Below are positions 47,160 to 60,194 of a stretch of DNA of 64,000 bases, in pieces. A program made the position numbers and the translations under genes. The notes beneath the pieces are model-generated. The model ran no database searches. It had not been told where the DNA came from and worked only from the letters and a program-made list of their open reading frames with translations. The DNA is taken from positions 50,438,957-50,502,956 of the forward strand of contig OV884059.1 in assembly GCA_930367215.1 (NCBI GenBank), read 5' to 3'. Every line of letters begins with the position of its first letter. Within the stretch, counting starts at the first letter, position 1. The DNA is from Pollenia angustigena. Its lineage: Eukaryota > Arthropoda > Insecta > Diptera > Polleniidae.

Positions 47160-48449
47160 TTGAATTCCCGAAAATTACTCTTTTTATACCCTTCACCGAA
47201 GGTAAAAAAGGTATATATAACTGTAATTTCTACAATATTGATCCTACACCCTATAAAGTATATATATTCTGTGATGTGACCGTGAGGAAAAATAATTTTG
47301 TGAGAAATATTGAACTGAATCAAAATCCCAACTTCGCTTCGCGATGGACTGTGGCACGCTGGTGTTTGGGCTGAAGCTCGCCGGAAATGGGGGGTTCATG
47401 TCCATCTACGCACACATACACAATTTAATTCGTGCCGAAAAAACGAATGCTGTTGATAGACCGAAGCGATAAAAAAACAAAAAAAAAAAACATTGAACAA
47501 AGACCGATTGTTGATTGAGGCTACCGAAAACTTTACCGCTATTCTCGACATGATTGCCTCGAGTCATCAGGACCAGATGTTCTCGTCCTGGACAGGCTGT
47601 CCACCCCATATGACAATGTGTTGCAATCCATGGCACTACTCCTTGCCTGAAAATTAAAGTGTTTTGGAGTAATGCCCCAGTTCGTTACTTACCACATCGC
47701 CATACGCGTGTTACCTTTTCAACCAAATTTAAATAACTCAAAACATTATGTATGCTTTCATCCAATTACATGATATACAATATGTTTATTTAAAAATAAT
47801 TGTTATTTAAAATATGTATAAGTATATTATAGTAACTATTTTATAAAGATCTAAAAAACAAATATTTATAAATCAAAATGATTAGGATTTTTAAATCAAA
47901 AAAAAAAAAAATACGATAATAAAAATAATTAGAAATATAAAAAAACTTATTTCCTTTTTTTCTTATTTAAATTGTTCGTAGGGTCATTCAACTCTAGCAA
48001 ATAACTGAATAGTGACAATACTATTCCATCAAGAATTTTTTTTTTCAAAATTCAGGAATTAGTTTTAAATGCAATTTGAAATAAAAACCAAAAAAATGTT
48101 AAAAAAAAAGACAAGGATTTTGGCAAATGTTTTTGTTAAATTTAAAAGAAAAATAACGAAACAAGTCTTACCTAAAATTGTTTGCTGGGAGATAAAAAAA
48201 AAACATTTTCAGTGGTCCATTCATTCAAGGATGTACTTAAGTTATTGTTATCGTATCTAGTTAGTTCTATCATTAAATCATGTACATATCCAACTTTTTA
48301 TTCAATTGTCTTATTATTACTTTTTTTTTCTTACATAGGATCCTTATATTTAATAATTTATTCAATATTTGTATTATTTGCTTATTTAGACGTAAGGCAA
48401 TTGCCCAGGAGGGCCTACCAAAGGATTTATCCAGGGATTTTTGTTTTCG

Positions 48450-48480
<31 letters not shown>

Positions 48481-49234
48481 ATAAGTTATCCTAGATATAT
48501 AAAATATTCTATTTTCAGGGAAAGTACTAATTTAATTACTCGGTCAAGTTATTCAGAAATTCAAGAATCCAATAGCCTATCAAATACAACTATTTCGCAA
48601 TTCAAACTTCAGTTTAGGTATGTCAATGGGAACCCTAGTCGGAATATCAAAATTAATTCGAAATCATTCGCATCAAGTTCCCGTGCCGAACCTGAATTTG
48701 TTTATCCAAACCTTATTTAGTTCCCTAATTTAAGTTACAGTCTGGTCCAAATATTCGAATTTAGATATAGTTTGAATATTCGGATTCAAATCCCCATTAT
48801 CAAATTTGTACCTGAATTCAAATCTGCGTTTAATGGTTAAATTGAATTTAATTATCCCAGTCTAAATCCAATATTCAAATTCACGCTGAGCCGCCAAATC
48901 CATTTAAGTTTTGTTTTTTTTTTCTTTTTTTTTAATTACGTTCCGAACTTCCCATCCAAATTTAATTTGCTCAATTGAGACTTAAATTCAAATCATTAGC
49001 TTTCAAAATCAGTTGAAGCAACAAAATTCAAATGGGTTTTAGTTATTATTTGGTCAATTATGACCATTTATTTGGTTACTACTGACTACTTATTTAGTTA
49101 GTAATGACTACTCAACTGGTTACTAATGATTACTTATTTAGTTAATAATGACTATTGATTTAATTAGTAAGAACTATTTACTTAGCTAATAATAAATGTT
49201 TGCTTGGTTAGTAACAAACGTTTATACTTATATA

Positions 49235-49459
49235 CAAGGCGAATTCATCCCAGGTAATCTCGGTACTACAACAAGTACAACTCGTACAAAAACCACAAGC
49301 AATTTGTTTTTGTAAAATCATTGTACAATGTCAAAAACAGAAATAAAACAAAACAGAAACAAAGATAATAAAAGAGAATAAACAAAATTTTGACATCCAA
49401 CAGTGATTTTAGCTAATACCAGCAGGGTTTTTAAGACCACCTGTAATAAATTCGCCTTG
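49235..49459. mobile_element. 225-bp hAT-type MITE (LTR 5)
   Basis: Same element, with CTTATATA at 49227-49234 and directly after 49459. Confidence 0.7.
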
Positions 49460-51145
49460 CTTATATATATTTAAAAAAAAAAAAATTCCAAATTATGTCA
49501 AAGTTGAATTGGTTTTACTTAAAAAAAGTTTGTACGTAGAGGTATTCAAAATTGAATTAGGATACGTAAATCGAACCTACGGGTGCTCGAATCTTGTGAA
49601 ATACCCAAATTTAAAATTGGCTTATTCAAATTAAGGTAGGGTGATAAAATAATTATGAACAACCATTAATGTTCAAATATTAAATCCGAATCGAAATTAG
49701 GAAACCAAATTCAGACTCTAAGGCAAGTTCAAATTCTCTTTCAGGGATTTAAAACAAAGTTTTTACGAATTTAATCTTTTTCAAGTCTAAATTTTGTTTC
49801 CGTTTCCCGATCTCCAATTTAATTTTGGATTAAGTATTCAAACTCAGGTGTGTTATTTGATCCAAACATCCAAGCACAATTCAGTCGGGGTACTCTAATC
49901 CGAATCTAGGTCCAATAATCCACATTCAATATTTGTCATGGCACGAATGTTTCAGTACAAGGCAAATCCAATATTTGTGATTAGTTTTACTTATTAAAAA
50001 TTCTTCGAGTTAAAAAATTTAAAAAAAATCAATAAATTTCTAATTCCCTAAATTAGGTCTTTTTTCAGGATTTAATTGTATTTTTTTCGATAAAATCTTC
50101 AAATGTGACTTTGGTTTAAGCGTTCATATTAAAACTTAGAATGTAAATTAGCGTTTATGTTACTAGAATACAATTCCAGTTTGGTTCATTCGCTGGTTGC
50201 TTTACGAAATATGTAGTTTTAATAATTAAATCAATACCTGGTTTCTGCAGTTACACGTTCAAGTGTTTCTTGATGTGCTTCCACATGTGCCGTTGTTTAC
50301 GGGTTTTCAAAAAAATTTAAAGTTGCGATGTAGACCGCAATCAATTTTGAGCAACTTACTTTAGAACTATAAACACAAAAAAATGTGTCTGTATTAAAAC
50401 GTGAAACTTGATCGGGTAACTCGCAAGCAAGTGTCAGTTAAGGAACTGAACGATTGCATTTAGAAACATTCGAAAACTTGTCAATCAATTTTACCGAACA
50501 AAATTGATTATCAACCTGAAACTTGACAATCAATTTTTTTCTGTTCTACCGGAAAAAATTGATAATCAATCTGAAAACTTTAAAATCAATTTGAAAATGG
50601 ATAGTCAATTCTCAAGATTGATTATCAAGGCACAGAACTGACAGTCTGTTAAGAAAATCAAAATCCAATTAAAAACTGACAACTGAAAACCATTACTACT
50701 TATTGAATGTACAAAAAAGGTAAATCGAGTATTGCATTCAACAAGGGATAACTATTAAAATCAATAAATTTTAAATATATTTATTATAGGACTAAACTAC
50801 GGCTTCTGGTGTTTGTACTTGCCAAACTGTGGATTGTAGTGGGTGGGGTGTGTACGGATTTAGCATGAGTTGCTGCAATAAAATATTGCCGTCGAATTGG
50901 TCGCAGTTGCAGTGAACTAATTATAAAGTTGTTTTATTTTGTTCTAAGTTTTCCTTTTTTTGCTGATGCTGCTGCAATTGTTGTCAACAATCTTGTAAAA
51001 TTTCACCTTCCGAATCGGATAAATCCGGTTGTTATTGTTTGTTGTCTGGCATGTTGTTCTTGGTGTTATACAAAATGCATTTTGACGTAATGCCGTATCC
51101 GTTATAAAAACGTGACAATGTTGGTTTTGTCGTTGTTGTTTTTCC

Positions 51146-51396
51146 GTTAGAAAACGTGGTAACGTTGATTTTGTTGTTGGGCCTAGAAAACGTGGTAAAG
51201 TTGACTTTGTTGTTGGGCCTAGAAAACGTGGTAAAGTTGATTAGTTGTTGGGCCTAGAAAACGTGGTAAAGTTGATTTGGTTGTTGGGCCTAGAAAACGT
51301 GGTAAAGTTGATTTTGTTGTTGGGCCTAGAAAACGTGGCAAAGTTGATTTTGTTGTTAGGCCTAGAAAACGTGGCAAAGTTGATTTTGTTGTTGGG
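51146..51396. repeat. 36-bp minisatellite in LTR 5
   Basis: Seven units, 251 bp, carrying the 35-bp unit typical of left-hand LTRs. Confidence 0.85.
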
Positions 51397-52808
51397 CCAT
51401 TAATAGCTGGTGTAGATGGAAAAAACGTTTAAAAATGGATGGCGAGGATTTGATCGTGGACGTTTGAGAGTGGTGACGATTGTTGGTAAAATTATTGTGG
51501 CGGTGTACAACAAACATTAATCGGTCGGCCAGTAGTATTTGTGTTTTATCGTATATGGTGTTGAGGTTACGTAGAAACTGTTCTACCTCACTATTACACA
51601 TTAATACGCCGCACAGGTTTTATTCAGTGTGCACCAAAATTTAAAGCCAAGAAGACTTGCATACATCCAGCCATATCAATATGTTTGCATGAGCCTCGAG
51701 ACCCAGCAACGATGGAAACCTCCTTTTTCTGTACATACACACGACATTTAATTAATTGTTAATGCGTTTTTTCTTTAAAAGAAAATTCTGGCATAATTAC
51801 CTGTTTAGACTTTCCCTGCCATCTCATAGGAAATAAAAAATCACCACCGCATTTCTTTTACACAACACTCAGAAATTTTTCTTTTTACATTAATAATTTT
51901 AGTTTTTCATCTTTTAAAAAAAAAAAATTGCTCATGAAAAATTTGCAGATAAAAGAACCGACTTCTCAACGACTGCCACTTGTTGAATGACTTTTCTTAT
52001 TAGAATTGTGTATCCCCACGCCATGTCTACAAAACTTTGCTATTGCAACCAATTCGCCTTGACAGAGTGGTATTTTTTTGTATATTGCAGGGTTGTATTT
52101 CCTTTCATTTGTACAGTGATGGAGCTCAGAGATGGGAATATTAATGTGATTTTATATAAAAAAAAAAGCCAAAATCAAAGTGTTCGTCACAAAGCCAGCT
52201 CTTTTCTCCTAACCTGTAGTGTGAAAAGAGTTGGGAAAACGGATGATCTGGTAATTCCCTTACCATTTCTCGGCCGGTGTGTAGCAACGCCCTACGATTT
52301 TACGAACTCGGCTTCCTTAATATCTCTCCATCCGCCATGCTTTCCTTTCTATTTCTACCTTCAGCGAGTGCACATCCTGAGCGCCATCGATTCACCAAAA
52401 AGTCAATTTGTTTCGCGTGGAGTTTAAGTCTACTCCAGTGTAGATGATTTTTTTTCCATCACCGCAAAAGTGGTGTCTTGGTGTTAAAAAAAGAGTAAGT
52501 AGTCGTGTGACCCTAATTTGAATAGTTATGTACCAGCCAATTTTAACCAAACTTCCCCCTGTCCAAATAGGATTTTTAAATAACCCCCTGGGAAAAAACG
52601 TTGATTCTGCTACCAGCCGTTGCAGGATTGCACTCGACCGGTCAGCATAAAACCGCTGTGAAAAACTCTGGGATTTGGAAGGCAGACAAAAGTGGTCTTA
52701 TATCCACACGACAACAAAGCGATGTGAGTAGTTTTTTGAATTTTAAGTGATATTGCGTATACGGTCAGACACCGAAAGTGGGATTTACGGCTCCTTTTCC
52801 CAATGTAT

Positions 52809-53742
52809 AGGGTGTTCAGTCGATTAAATCTCGTTAGATTAATCGAACAATTTTCGACGATTAATTATTCGAATAATTAAAAATGGCCAATTTCGATTAA
52901 AGGATCAATCGAAGAATTTAAACCGATTAATCGAATGATAATAATATATAGTATTTCTGTTAAATGTATAATTTTTTTAAAGTTTCAAGTCGAATAAACA
53001 AACCAAATGTCATGTTCAGTGCACAATTTAGCTTATATTTTTGTTAAGTTTTTTTTCAACACAATTTAAAATTAATTTCACGACGGGTCGTTTTTAAACC
53101 TGATTGATTTTAAATCCAGTTCATTTCAAGTTCTAGAACCGCCCGCATTTTTAACAAAATAGGTCATGGATTTCCTTCTTTAGAATGAGTTTGGTTTGAA
53201 AATATTGTACGAAGGATAAATCTAATAAAGCTAAATGGTATTAACGTAGGTATTTTTCAACAACTTCACTTTTTTACTACTTACACAGTGACTATTACAT
53301 AGTATGCACTTGAACACGATGCTCCACCAACAAAACCAAAATGGCTCAATTGGTTAATGAAGAAGTATTTTAAACAAGATACTTCGATCGATTCTCTAGA
53401 GGAAATTATTTGCAGAAGCCCAGCAGACGATAAAATGTCTGTGAAAAGTTTCAAAAAAAAAATCCGAAGCTAGTCAGTATGTAACTCCTTTAGAATCTAA
53501 GTGCCCGAAAGTGAAGCAACAATCTGGAGCTACAATGACAAGCTTAATATCAAAAACAATGTTCATTTACCCAAGTACTAATATCTTTTCCAAAGAATTA
53601 AAAAAAAATTTCTGGATTTAGAATTATCCGATTAATCGATTCATTTTAAAATTTTATTCGTTTACTCGAATAAGTTAAAAATGCAAAATATCGATTAATC
53701 GTTTAATCGAACAAAAATTAACTCGATCAATGGAATACCCTT
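52809..53742. mobile_element. hAT-like element in B
   Basis: Orthologous copy at the same site in element B, 934 bp, somewhat more diverged from the A and A' copies than they are from each other. Confidence 0.5.
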
Positions 53743-54322
53743 CAATGTGTAATAAACCCTATATACAACGGTTACGAATTTCGGTTACCAAACAAAATAT
53801 TAGAAATCAAAACCGGTTCACGAAAAAGAAAAACTTTGTCACGATTAACCATAGTTGATGTTTACGTTAAAATTATCCCTTACATTTAAAATTTTTCAAT
53901 TTAAATAAAAACATTTTTGGTTTCAACAAAAAAATTAACCTGGATTTTTCCAGTTGTGTTTAACAACAACTTCGCCGTTAAACAGTTTCTGTTACGTGTT
54001 TGCAGTGAAATTTAGTTAACCTATGGTAATGGTTTTAATTAATAGCTAATCATATATTGTGAAAAGGTCGTTAATCCGAGTAGTGTGATCAGTATATTCA
54101 CAAAGGTATGAAAAAAAGTTTCCCTTATTTAAGCAACTTTGGGGCCCTAAAAAACTTACGCAGTTTCTTTTCACTTTTCAGCTTAACTCAACTATGCGCC
54201 ACAATATATCATAGTTTTTCCTATTCAAAGCAGCAAATTCTACTTCATACGCCCTATACCATCTATTGCTTCAAATGCTGCGCGTGTATCACTCCTATTA
54301 ACTGTCCCTTTAGATTCTCGAC

Positions 54323-57300
54323 TTAGTATTGACTATTACCTATCGCCCTCCTAATTCTGCACTTCAGCCAGGGTCTACAAAGCTTAGCATTTATTCCCTT
54401 TGCAAATTTGCTCTGTATAAAGTTTTTCCTATAGACCTCTTGGCCAGGCATATATTTTATGATTCTACTTTTGAGATTGTAAGGTCTCACATTGCGCAAA
54501 TAGGCGTCATGTAACTTTTCGCTCACTTTTTGATGGGCCAGTTGCATTTGTGATGACTTAGGTAATACTAACATTTCCCCTTCTCCAGCAGATTTCAGTT
54601 TTCTCAATATTTCATACGCGTCCGCGAGGGTTATCATGTTGTAGCCAGTTAGTGAAAAATAAGGTGTTACCCCAGTAGACGAATGAACCATAGACCTAAG
54701 TGAACATTCTATTTTAGACAAATTCTCATCCCATTTCGATTGGTCATTGTTCAGAAAACTTCGGATAGAACTCAGTATAGTCTGATTGACCCTTTCGCTA
54801 GCGTTAGATTGCGGTGAATAGATCGGGGTACGGGTATGTTTAACGCCGAAAATTTTTAAGAAATCATTAAAGGCTTCGGAGGTAAACTGTTTACCATTAT
54901 CCGAGTGTAACATTTCCGGTACTCCGAATTTATAAAACACCTCATCCCGTAAAAATTTAATCACTGCTTTGGTGGTAGCTTTGGACAACGCTTTTAATAA
55001 AACAAATTTGGTTTTGTGGTCTAATACGATAAAAATAAAGGTGTTGCCGGACTTTGTTCGGGTATAGGGTCCTAAGAAGTTTATGTATATTTTCTGAAAC
55101 GGCCTTTGAGTCTTGACTTCACAGCCCATAGGTGGTCGTAAAGTTTGTTTTGGGTGTTTAATCTCTTTACACGTACCGCATTCTCTTACAAAATTCCTAA
55201 TCTGCTTCACCATATAAGGCCAATAAAAATACTCGCGTATATTATACAATGTTTTCGCAATGCCTCCATGCGAGGTGCTGTCAGCATGAGATTTACAAAT
55301 AAGACTGTGTGTTTATTCACCCGGCACCCATATTTTCCAGCATTCTGCTTCGTTATCTAGGTCGTTTCGGTTAAATTTGACTTTCTTGTATACAATGCCT
55401 TCTTCCACTTTTAAATCAGGCAATCGGTCCCCATTTTGCTCTACCGTGTCTATTAAGGCTAGATAATCTTTATCTTTGAAAGCTTCAGAGTTAAAATCTA
55501 TCAATGGGCCACTATTTAAAACCACTTCCTCCATGTCCTGACGCGAAAGCATATCGGGGACAACGTTTTTCGTTCCTTTTCTGTGCTCGATATTAAATTT
55601 AAAGCCCTGCAGCTTTAAACTCCATCGAGCAAGTCTCCCGTTTAAATCTTGCTGACGCATCAGCCATTTCAGATTGGAATGGTCCGTGATGACCGTAAAG
55701 TCCATCAACTCTATATACTGCCGAAACTTTTCTATGGCCAAGACGACTGCGGGACACTCTTTCTCTGTTGTTGAATAGTTCTTCTGGGCCTAGTTCAGTT
55801 TCTTCGAAAAGTATTCGATAGGGTGTTCGCCCTCTTCATCGACCTTTTGAAACAGAACCGCCCCTATTCCTACGTTTGACGCGTCGCATTGGACAAAGAA
55901 TGGCCTTTCGAAGTCCGGGCTGGACAAAGCTGGGCTTGTAACTAACCTAAGCTTGAGCTGTTCAAAAGATTCCATAGCCTCAGGGGTAAAATTAAATTAA
56001 GGAGTTTTTTTAAGGGTATCCGTTAAAGGTGCTGTAAGAGTGGAAAAATCATTAATGAAACGACGATACCGCCCTACTGTGCCTAAAAATCTTCGCACGT
56101 CTTTTTGGTTCTTCGGTGGACCTATATCCAAAATAGCCTTTACTTTTTCTTCATCGGGTTTCAGTTTTCCCCCACCAACTATGTATCCTAAGTACTTCAA
56201 CTCTAGGTAACAAAATTTTGATTTTTGCATATTAATTGTTAGTTTAGCGTACGTTAATTTCTGTCCCACAACACGAAGCATGTCCATATGATCTTCGAAG
56301 TTTGATGACACTACCAACAAATCGTCCAAATAGATAAATACTCTGTCCTTTAACTCAGATGGCACCACTTTATCCATCAACCGACAAAGCCTCTGGGCAG
56401 CGTTCCACAGTCCAAAAGGCACCATTTTGAATTGATACTGAGGCCTGCCAGGAACTGTGAACGCTGTCTTTGGTCGGCTTGCCTCATCCAAAGGGATTTG
56501 CCAGAAGGCGTCCTTGAGGTCAATTGATGAGATAAAGTGGGTGTTTCCCAGCCTCGCCAATAAACCGTCTATATTGGGCAGAGGATACACATCCTTCCTT
56601 GTAACCTTATTGAGCTCCCGGGCATCGAGGCAAAGCCTGTTTTTGTTGGGCTTAATGACCAAGGTCATACGATTGTTCCACTCTGCTCCAGTGGCTACTT
56701 CGATTACGTCCAGTTCAATCATCCTGTCAAGTTCAGCGTAGATAAGTTTCTGCACTGCTGGACTTACGGGGTAGTGTCTCATCTTTTTGGCCGGTGCATC
56801 TCCAGTGTCAATTGTGTGTTTTTGATTTGCGTTCTTCCCAAGCCAAACTGTGTGTAACACCGAAACGATTGTTTTACATTTTCCAAAATTTTTCGTTGAC
56901 GGGACGTTAATGAGTGCATCTTGGACTCTTCCGAATCTTTGAGAGAAATTTCATCGACTATACTATTTTCAAATGAAACCTTTAGACCTACTTTTTTCCA
57001 AAAATCATGCCAATTATTAAGGGGGGTGTGCTGGAAATCGCAAACGCAAAACGCAAGAATTTGGAGGCTGTTTATAATACACTTTTAATAAAAATTTTAT
57101 AATTTTTGTTATAAAATTCTGTTTAATAGAGAAATGTTTGTATAATATTTGTCATAAAATTCTTTTATTACAGAAATCTTACTAAAAAACGACTTTTAAA
57201 ATTCTTGCGTTCTGCGTTTGCGATTTCCAGCACACCCCTGTAAATGTTGTTTCCCAACCGCTGTACGCACAGAAGATTTAAAATCGAGTATTTTCGCATC

Positions 57301-57816
57301 CATTTGTTTAACGTTTTCCATACAATTACGGCCGAGGCAACTTACAGAAGCTCCACTATCTAACAGTCCTTGATATTGAGTATAATTAATTTCGACTGTC
57401 ATATAGGGTCTAATGTCATTTTCGCTACCTATTACCGTGGATGCTATTTCCCTTATCTCTTCTTTTCTTGAGGCGTATCTTTCTCTGGTTTTTCGGATTC
57501 TATTGCTAACTATGGGTACATAATCTGTAAAAATTTCGGAACGAATTCGGTTGTAGTTTTCTAGACGCTGTTCATACGATAGGCCTGGATTTAGACCATG
57601 TGGTTTTAAGGTATAATTTGGTTTCAAACGATAATTGTTTTCTTCAGTTTCTTCATCCGGTTGTTTGACTTTGTCTGGGGTTGGGTTTGCGTCGAGCATT
57701 GCGTTGGGTTGATCTTGTTCAGCTAACATGGAATTTAAAAAATTATCTTTTACTGGGAGGTGGTTTGGTTTGAACACGTCGGCCCAGTTTTCCGCATGTT
57801 CGATTTGCTGTTCGGG
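54323..57816 (-). pseudogene. Pol of element B, broken
   Basis: Protease LLDSGASVSCLGRNC is intact, and the RT region includes the WQIPLDEASRPKTAF segment lost from A and A'. Lesions: stops at 55313-55315, 55790-55792 and 55997-55999; a one-base deletion near 56823; a deletion of about 88 bp plus a 215-bp MITE between protease and RT (about 57008-57239). The first integrase catalytic Asp is replaced (IYINFLGP where A has IYIDFLGP), with two nearby Asp-to-Asn changes (IRNFV, SGNTF). The pol frame opens after a TAG at 57817-57819 and overlaps the end of gag by 67 bases in the -1 frame. Confidence 0.9.
57024..57238. mobile_element. 215-bp MITE in pol of B
   Basis: About 40-base inverted ends starting GGGGTGTGCTGGAAATCGC, with one mismatch, around an AT-rich core. 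Inserted close to a deletion of about 88 bp relative to A (13501-13588). Target duplication not resolvable. Absent from A and A'. Confidence 0.75.
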
Positions 57817-60194
57817 CTAGTTACGTCCTCGAATCCACATTTGTAGCAGAATACATTACGTTGTACCACAGGACATTCAATAAAAGAGTGGCCAGGTGCT
57901 TTGCAGTTCCAACACGTGAGCTGTTTCGCCGGCAAACTATCCCTTTGAAGTGCCTCAACCTGCTGTGCCTGCTCATCTAAAGGCTCGCGGTCGAACACAT
58001 CCATTTCATACACACGTCGGGAATGACCTAAAGGCATACGGGTCAAAGATCGTTTGGCAATATTCCTTTCTGCCCTTTTGCACTCCTCTAGTAGCTGATC
58101 CAGACTGTCAATCCTAATGGGGAAAACCAGTTGAGCCAACCCATCTTTCAGGTTGTCTTTAACAATTTTTACCAGTTCGCTCTCTAGTACGCTTACCCTC
58201 ATTTGGTTTTTAAGTTTGACGATTTCGGTTATGAACACATCCGCAGACTCATTTGGCGCTTGCCTACGCTCCATTATTTTCCTTTGAATTTCGAAATCGC
58301 TTTCAAAATTTCTGAATTTTTTTATCAGGTGGTGTTTAAAAGTCTGCCAGTCGCATATCGGATGCTTCATTCTAAAGGACCAGAACCAGTTGCTTGCCTC
58401 CCCCGTGACTAAGTGATGAAAACCCTTCATTAAAACTTCCCATGAACAGTTATAATCGTGTTTCAAGGCCTCCACCCGAAAAACAAAATCCTCAACCGTA
58501 AGTGACTTATTTGTACTAGAGTTTGCTAAAAACCGTAAAAATGTGAAACCGCGGTTTCGGTTTTAAAATGATTAAAACCTGCCGGTTTCGGTTCGGTTTT
58601 CGGTTTTAAAAATATCAAAGTTAAATTCTTACATAAACATATATTTTCTTTTGGATGTTTTTTAATTGTTTCAGTTCAGGTACTTTTATTCGCCCTTAAA
58701 TGTATACCTGGGCCTGGCCAGGCATTTTTTGACTTTTTCTAGTTTTTTTTTATATAATTATTAAGTATATTAGAACGAAACTTTATGTATTCCTCAATTC
58801 CGCAACTGGCCAAATGAAAATTTTGTGCATATTGTCTCCACCTAGGCCTGGTCAGGCCCTTCCCTATAATATATGTACTGCAGTAAATAAAATCAAAATG
58901 AAACGTTTCAAAAGGCATACACAACACATAAGAATTCTTCCTTTTCTGTTTTTTCGAAAAATTATTTTATTTCCCAACAAAATGTTCCTGCTATAGCTAT
59001 AAAACTCCATACATATAAAAGTAGTCCCAGCCTTGCCCAGGGGTTCGTTAGTGGGAGTTTTTTCTATAGCCACAAGAAACTCCATACAAAATTCAAGTGG
59101 CCCAGGTGGCAGTTTATGCCTCACAAATAAGGTGTGTACTTAAGAGTTATAAAGATAACATTTGTTCTTCTTAGTACTTATTTTGAATTTTAAGAATTTT
59201 GAAATACCTTGTCATTGTTGAGGCTGTTATGTATAAAGTTTTTGTATATTAAGTACGAGTATGATGTTTAATTTGCAATTTCTTTAAGCATAAATACATT
59301 GTTAAAGTTAAAGCTAAAACCGAGGTTCTTTTGTCGGTTTTCGGTTTCGGTTTTTAGGCATTTAAAACCGCGGTTTCGGTTAAAACCGAACAGCAATCCC
59401 TAATTTGTACCATCGTACCTTATCCCCCATTTTTCTAATTGGTTAGGAGTTATTGGTTTAAAGCCATGAAACGAAGGTGAGTTTCCAAAACCTGGGTATT
59501 GTGCATCAAAATTCTCAGGAATATTATCGAATACTGGTTGGGCTAAGTTGGGTTGATGCAGGCGTTGTTGCCGGAACATTTGAGGGTCATTATGTGCAAA
59601 ATGTTGTGCTGGCGGTGGTCTGTTATGATTGTTATTAAAAGGGGTTTGAAATGCTCTCTGTTGGTCATAGGGTCCATTGTTACGGAAAGTCTGGTTCTCC
59701 GAAGAGACTCCACGTTCGGAACGCAAGGACTCCCTTATCAATCGTGGTAGCATAAGTTGCATATTCTGAACCTCATTCATAATTGCAGCCTGTGCAGCTC
59801 CCACCGAAGCACTGACATAATCCCTCAGCGTCAAGCCGTCCTCATTAATGACCATTTCAGGGTCAACTTCTTCGCCAACAGGGGGTAAATTATTCCTATT
59901 CAAATTTCCTAAAGCCAAGTCACGAGTACCCTGGTTACCTGTCTGTCCACTTATTTCCCTGGCAGTTCTGCTGCTGTATGTCGGTGTACGAATTGTACTA
60001 AAACTATCAGGTGAAGAATGGGTTTGTGGTCTAAATCCGGGTGGGAAACTAATTGACAATAAAGGAGTTACCGCGTTTGTAGAAACAATAGGTGCTGCGT
60101 TTGGGTTGTTAACTGTTGCCGCCGTCGTGGTTGGAACGTCGTCGCTATGGCCTGCTCGGTTTCTACTAGATGACCGGAGTCGTCTAGTACTCAT
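57750..60194 (-). pseudogene. Gag of element B, interrupted by a hAT insertion
   Basis: The N-terminal part (60194-59400) and the capsid plus nucleocapsid part (58508-57750) are each open and separated by the 886-bp element at 58517-59402. The Trp codon that is a stop in A and A' is intact. A CCHC knuckle, CWNCKAPGHSFIEC, is followed by FCYKCG; where the second gypsy element has TPQC, a Ser (SPNS) stands in the place expected for the next Cys. The start MSTRRLRSSSRNR matches A. Confidence 0.88.
58517..59402. mobile_element. 886-bp non-autonomous hAT element in gag of B
   Basis: Perfect 8-bp target duplication ATTTGTAC at 58509-58516 and 59403-59410. A and A' keep the single unfilled site (14529-14536, 36921-36928). 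Ends are TAGAGTTTGCT and the complement of TAGGGATTGCT, nine of eleven bases matching. CGGTTT-rich subterminal repeats occupy both ends (AACCGCGGTTTCGGTT). Several GC-rich GGCCTGG/CCAGG motifs lie inside. Open frames up to 86 codons on either strand show no transposase similarity I can recognise. Confidence 0.88.

Larger units (their letters stand above)
44541..47310. repeat. Inter-element spacer, copy 3
   Basis: The same 2,770 bp spacer, between the right LTR of A' and the left LTR of B. It is nearly identical to copy 2 at an offset of about 22,404, with only isolated substitutions. This fits a very recent duplication of 8767-30114. Copy 1 is more diverged from both. Confidence 0.8.
47311..52191 (-). 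repeat. Long terminal repeat 5 (3' LTR of B)
   Basis: A 4,881 bp repeat between spacer 3 and the internal region of element B. It is nearly identical to LTR 3. Element B would need a matching 5' LTR beyond its leader, but the sequence breaks at 61020 before reaching one. Confidence 0.65.
31159..52516. repeat. Recent segmental duplication, right copy
   Basis: Right copy of the 21.3 kb duplicated block. It starts abruptly inside the 3' internal region at the 'gattttacgaactc' motif. It carries element A' gag-pol, the LTR at 39675-44540, spacer 3 and the LTR at 47311-52191. At 52516 it runs without a break into the internal region of element B, so 52517 onward is the ancestral continuation and 30115-31158 is the rearranged one. 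Confidence 0.78.
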
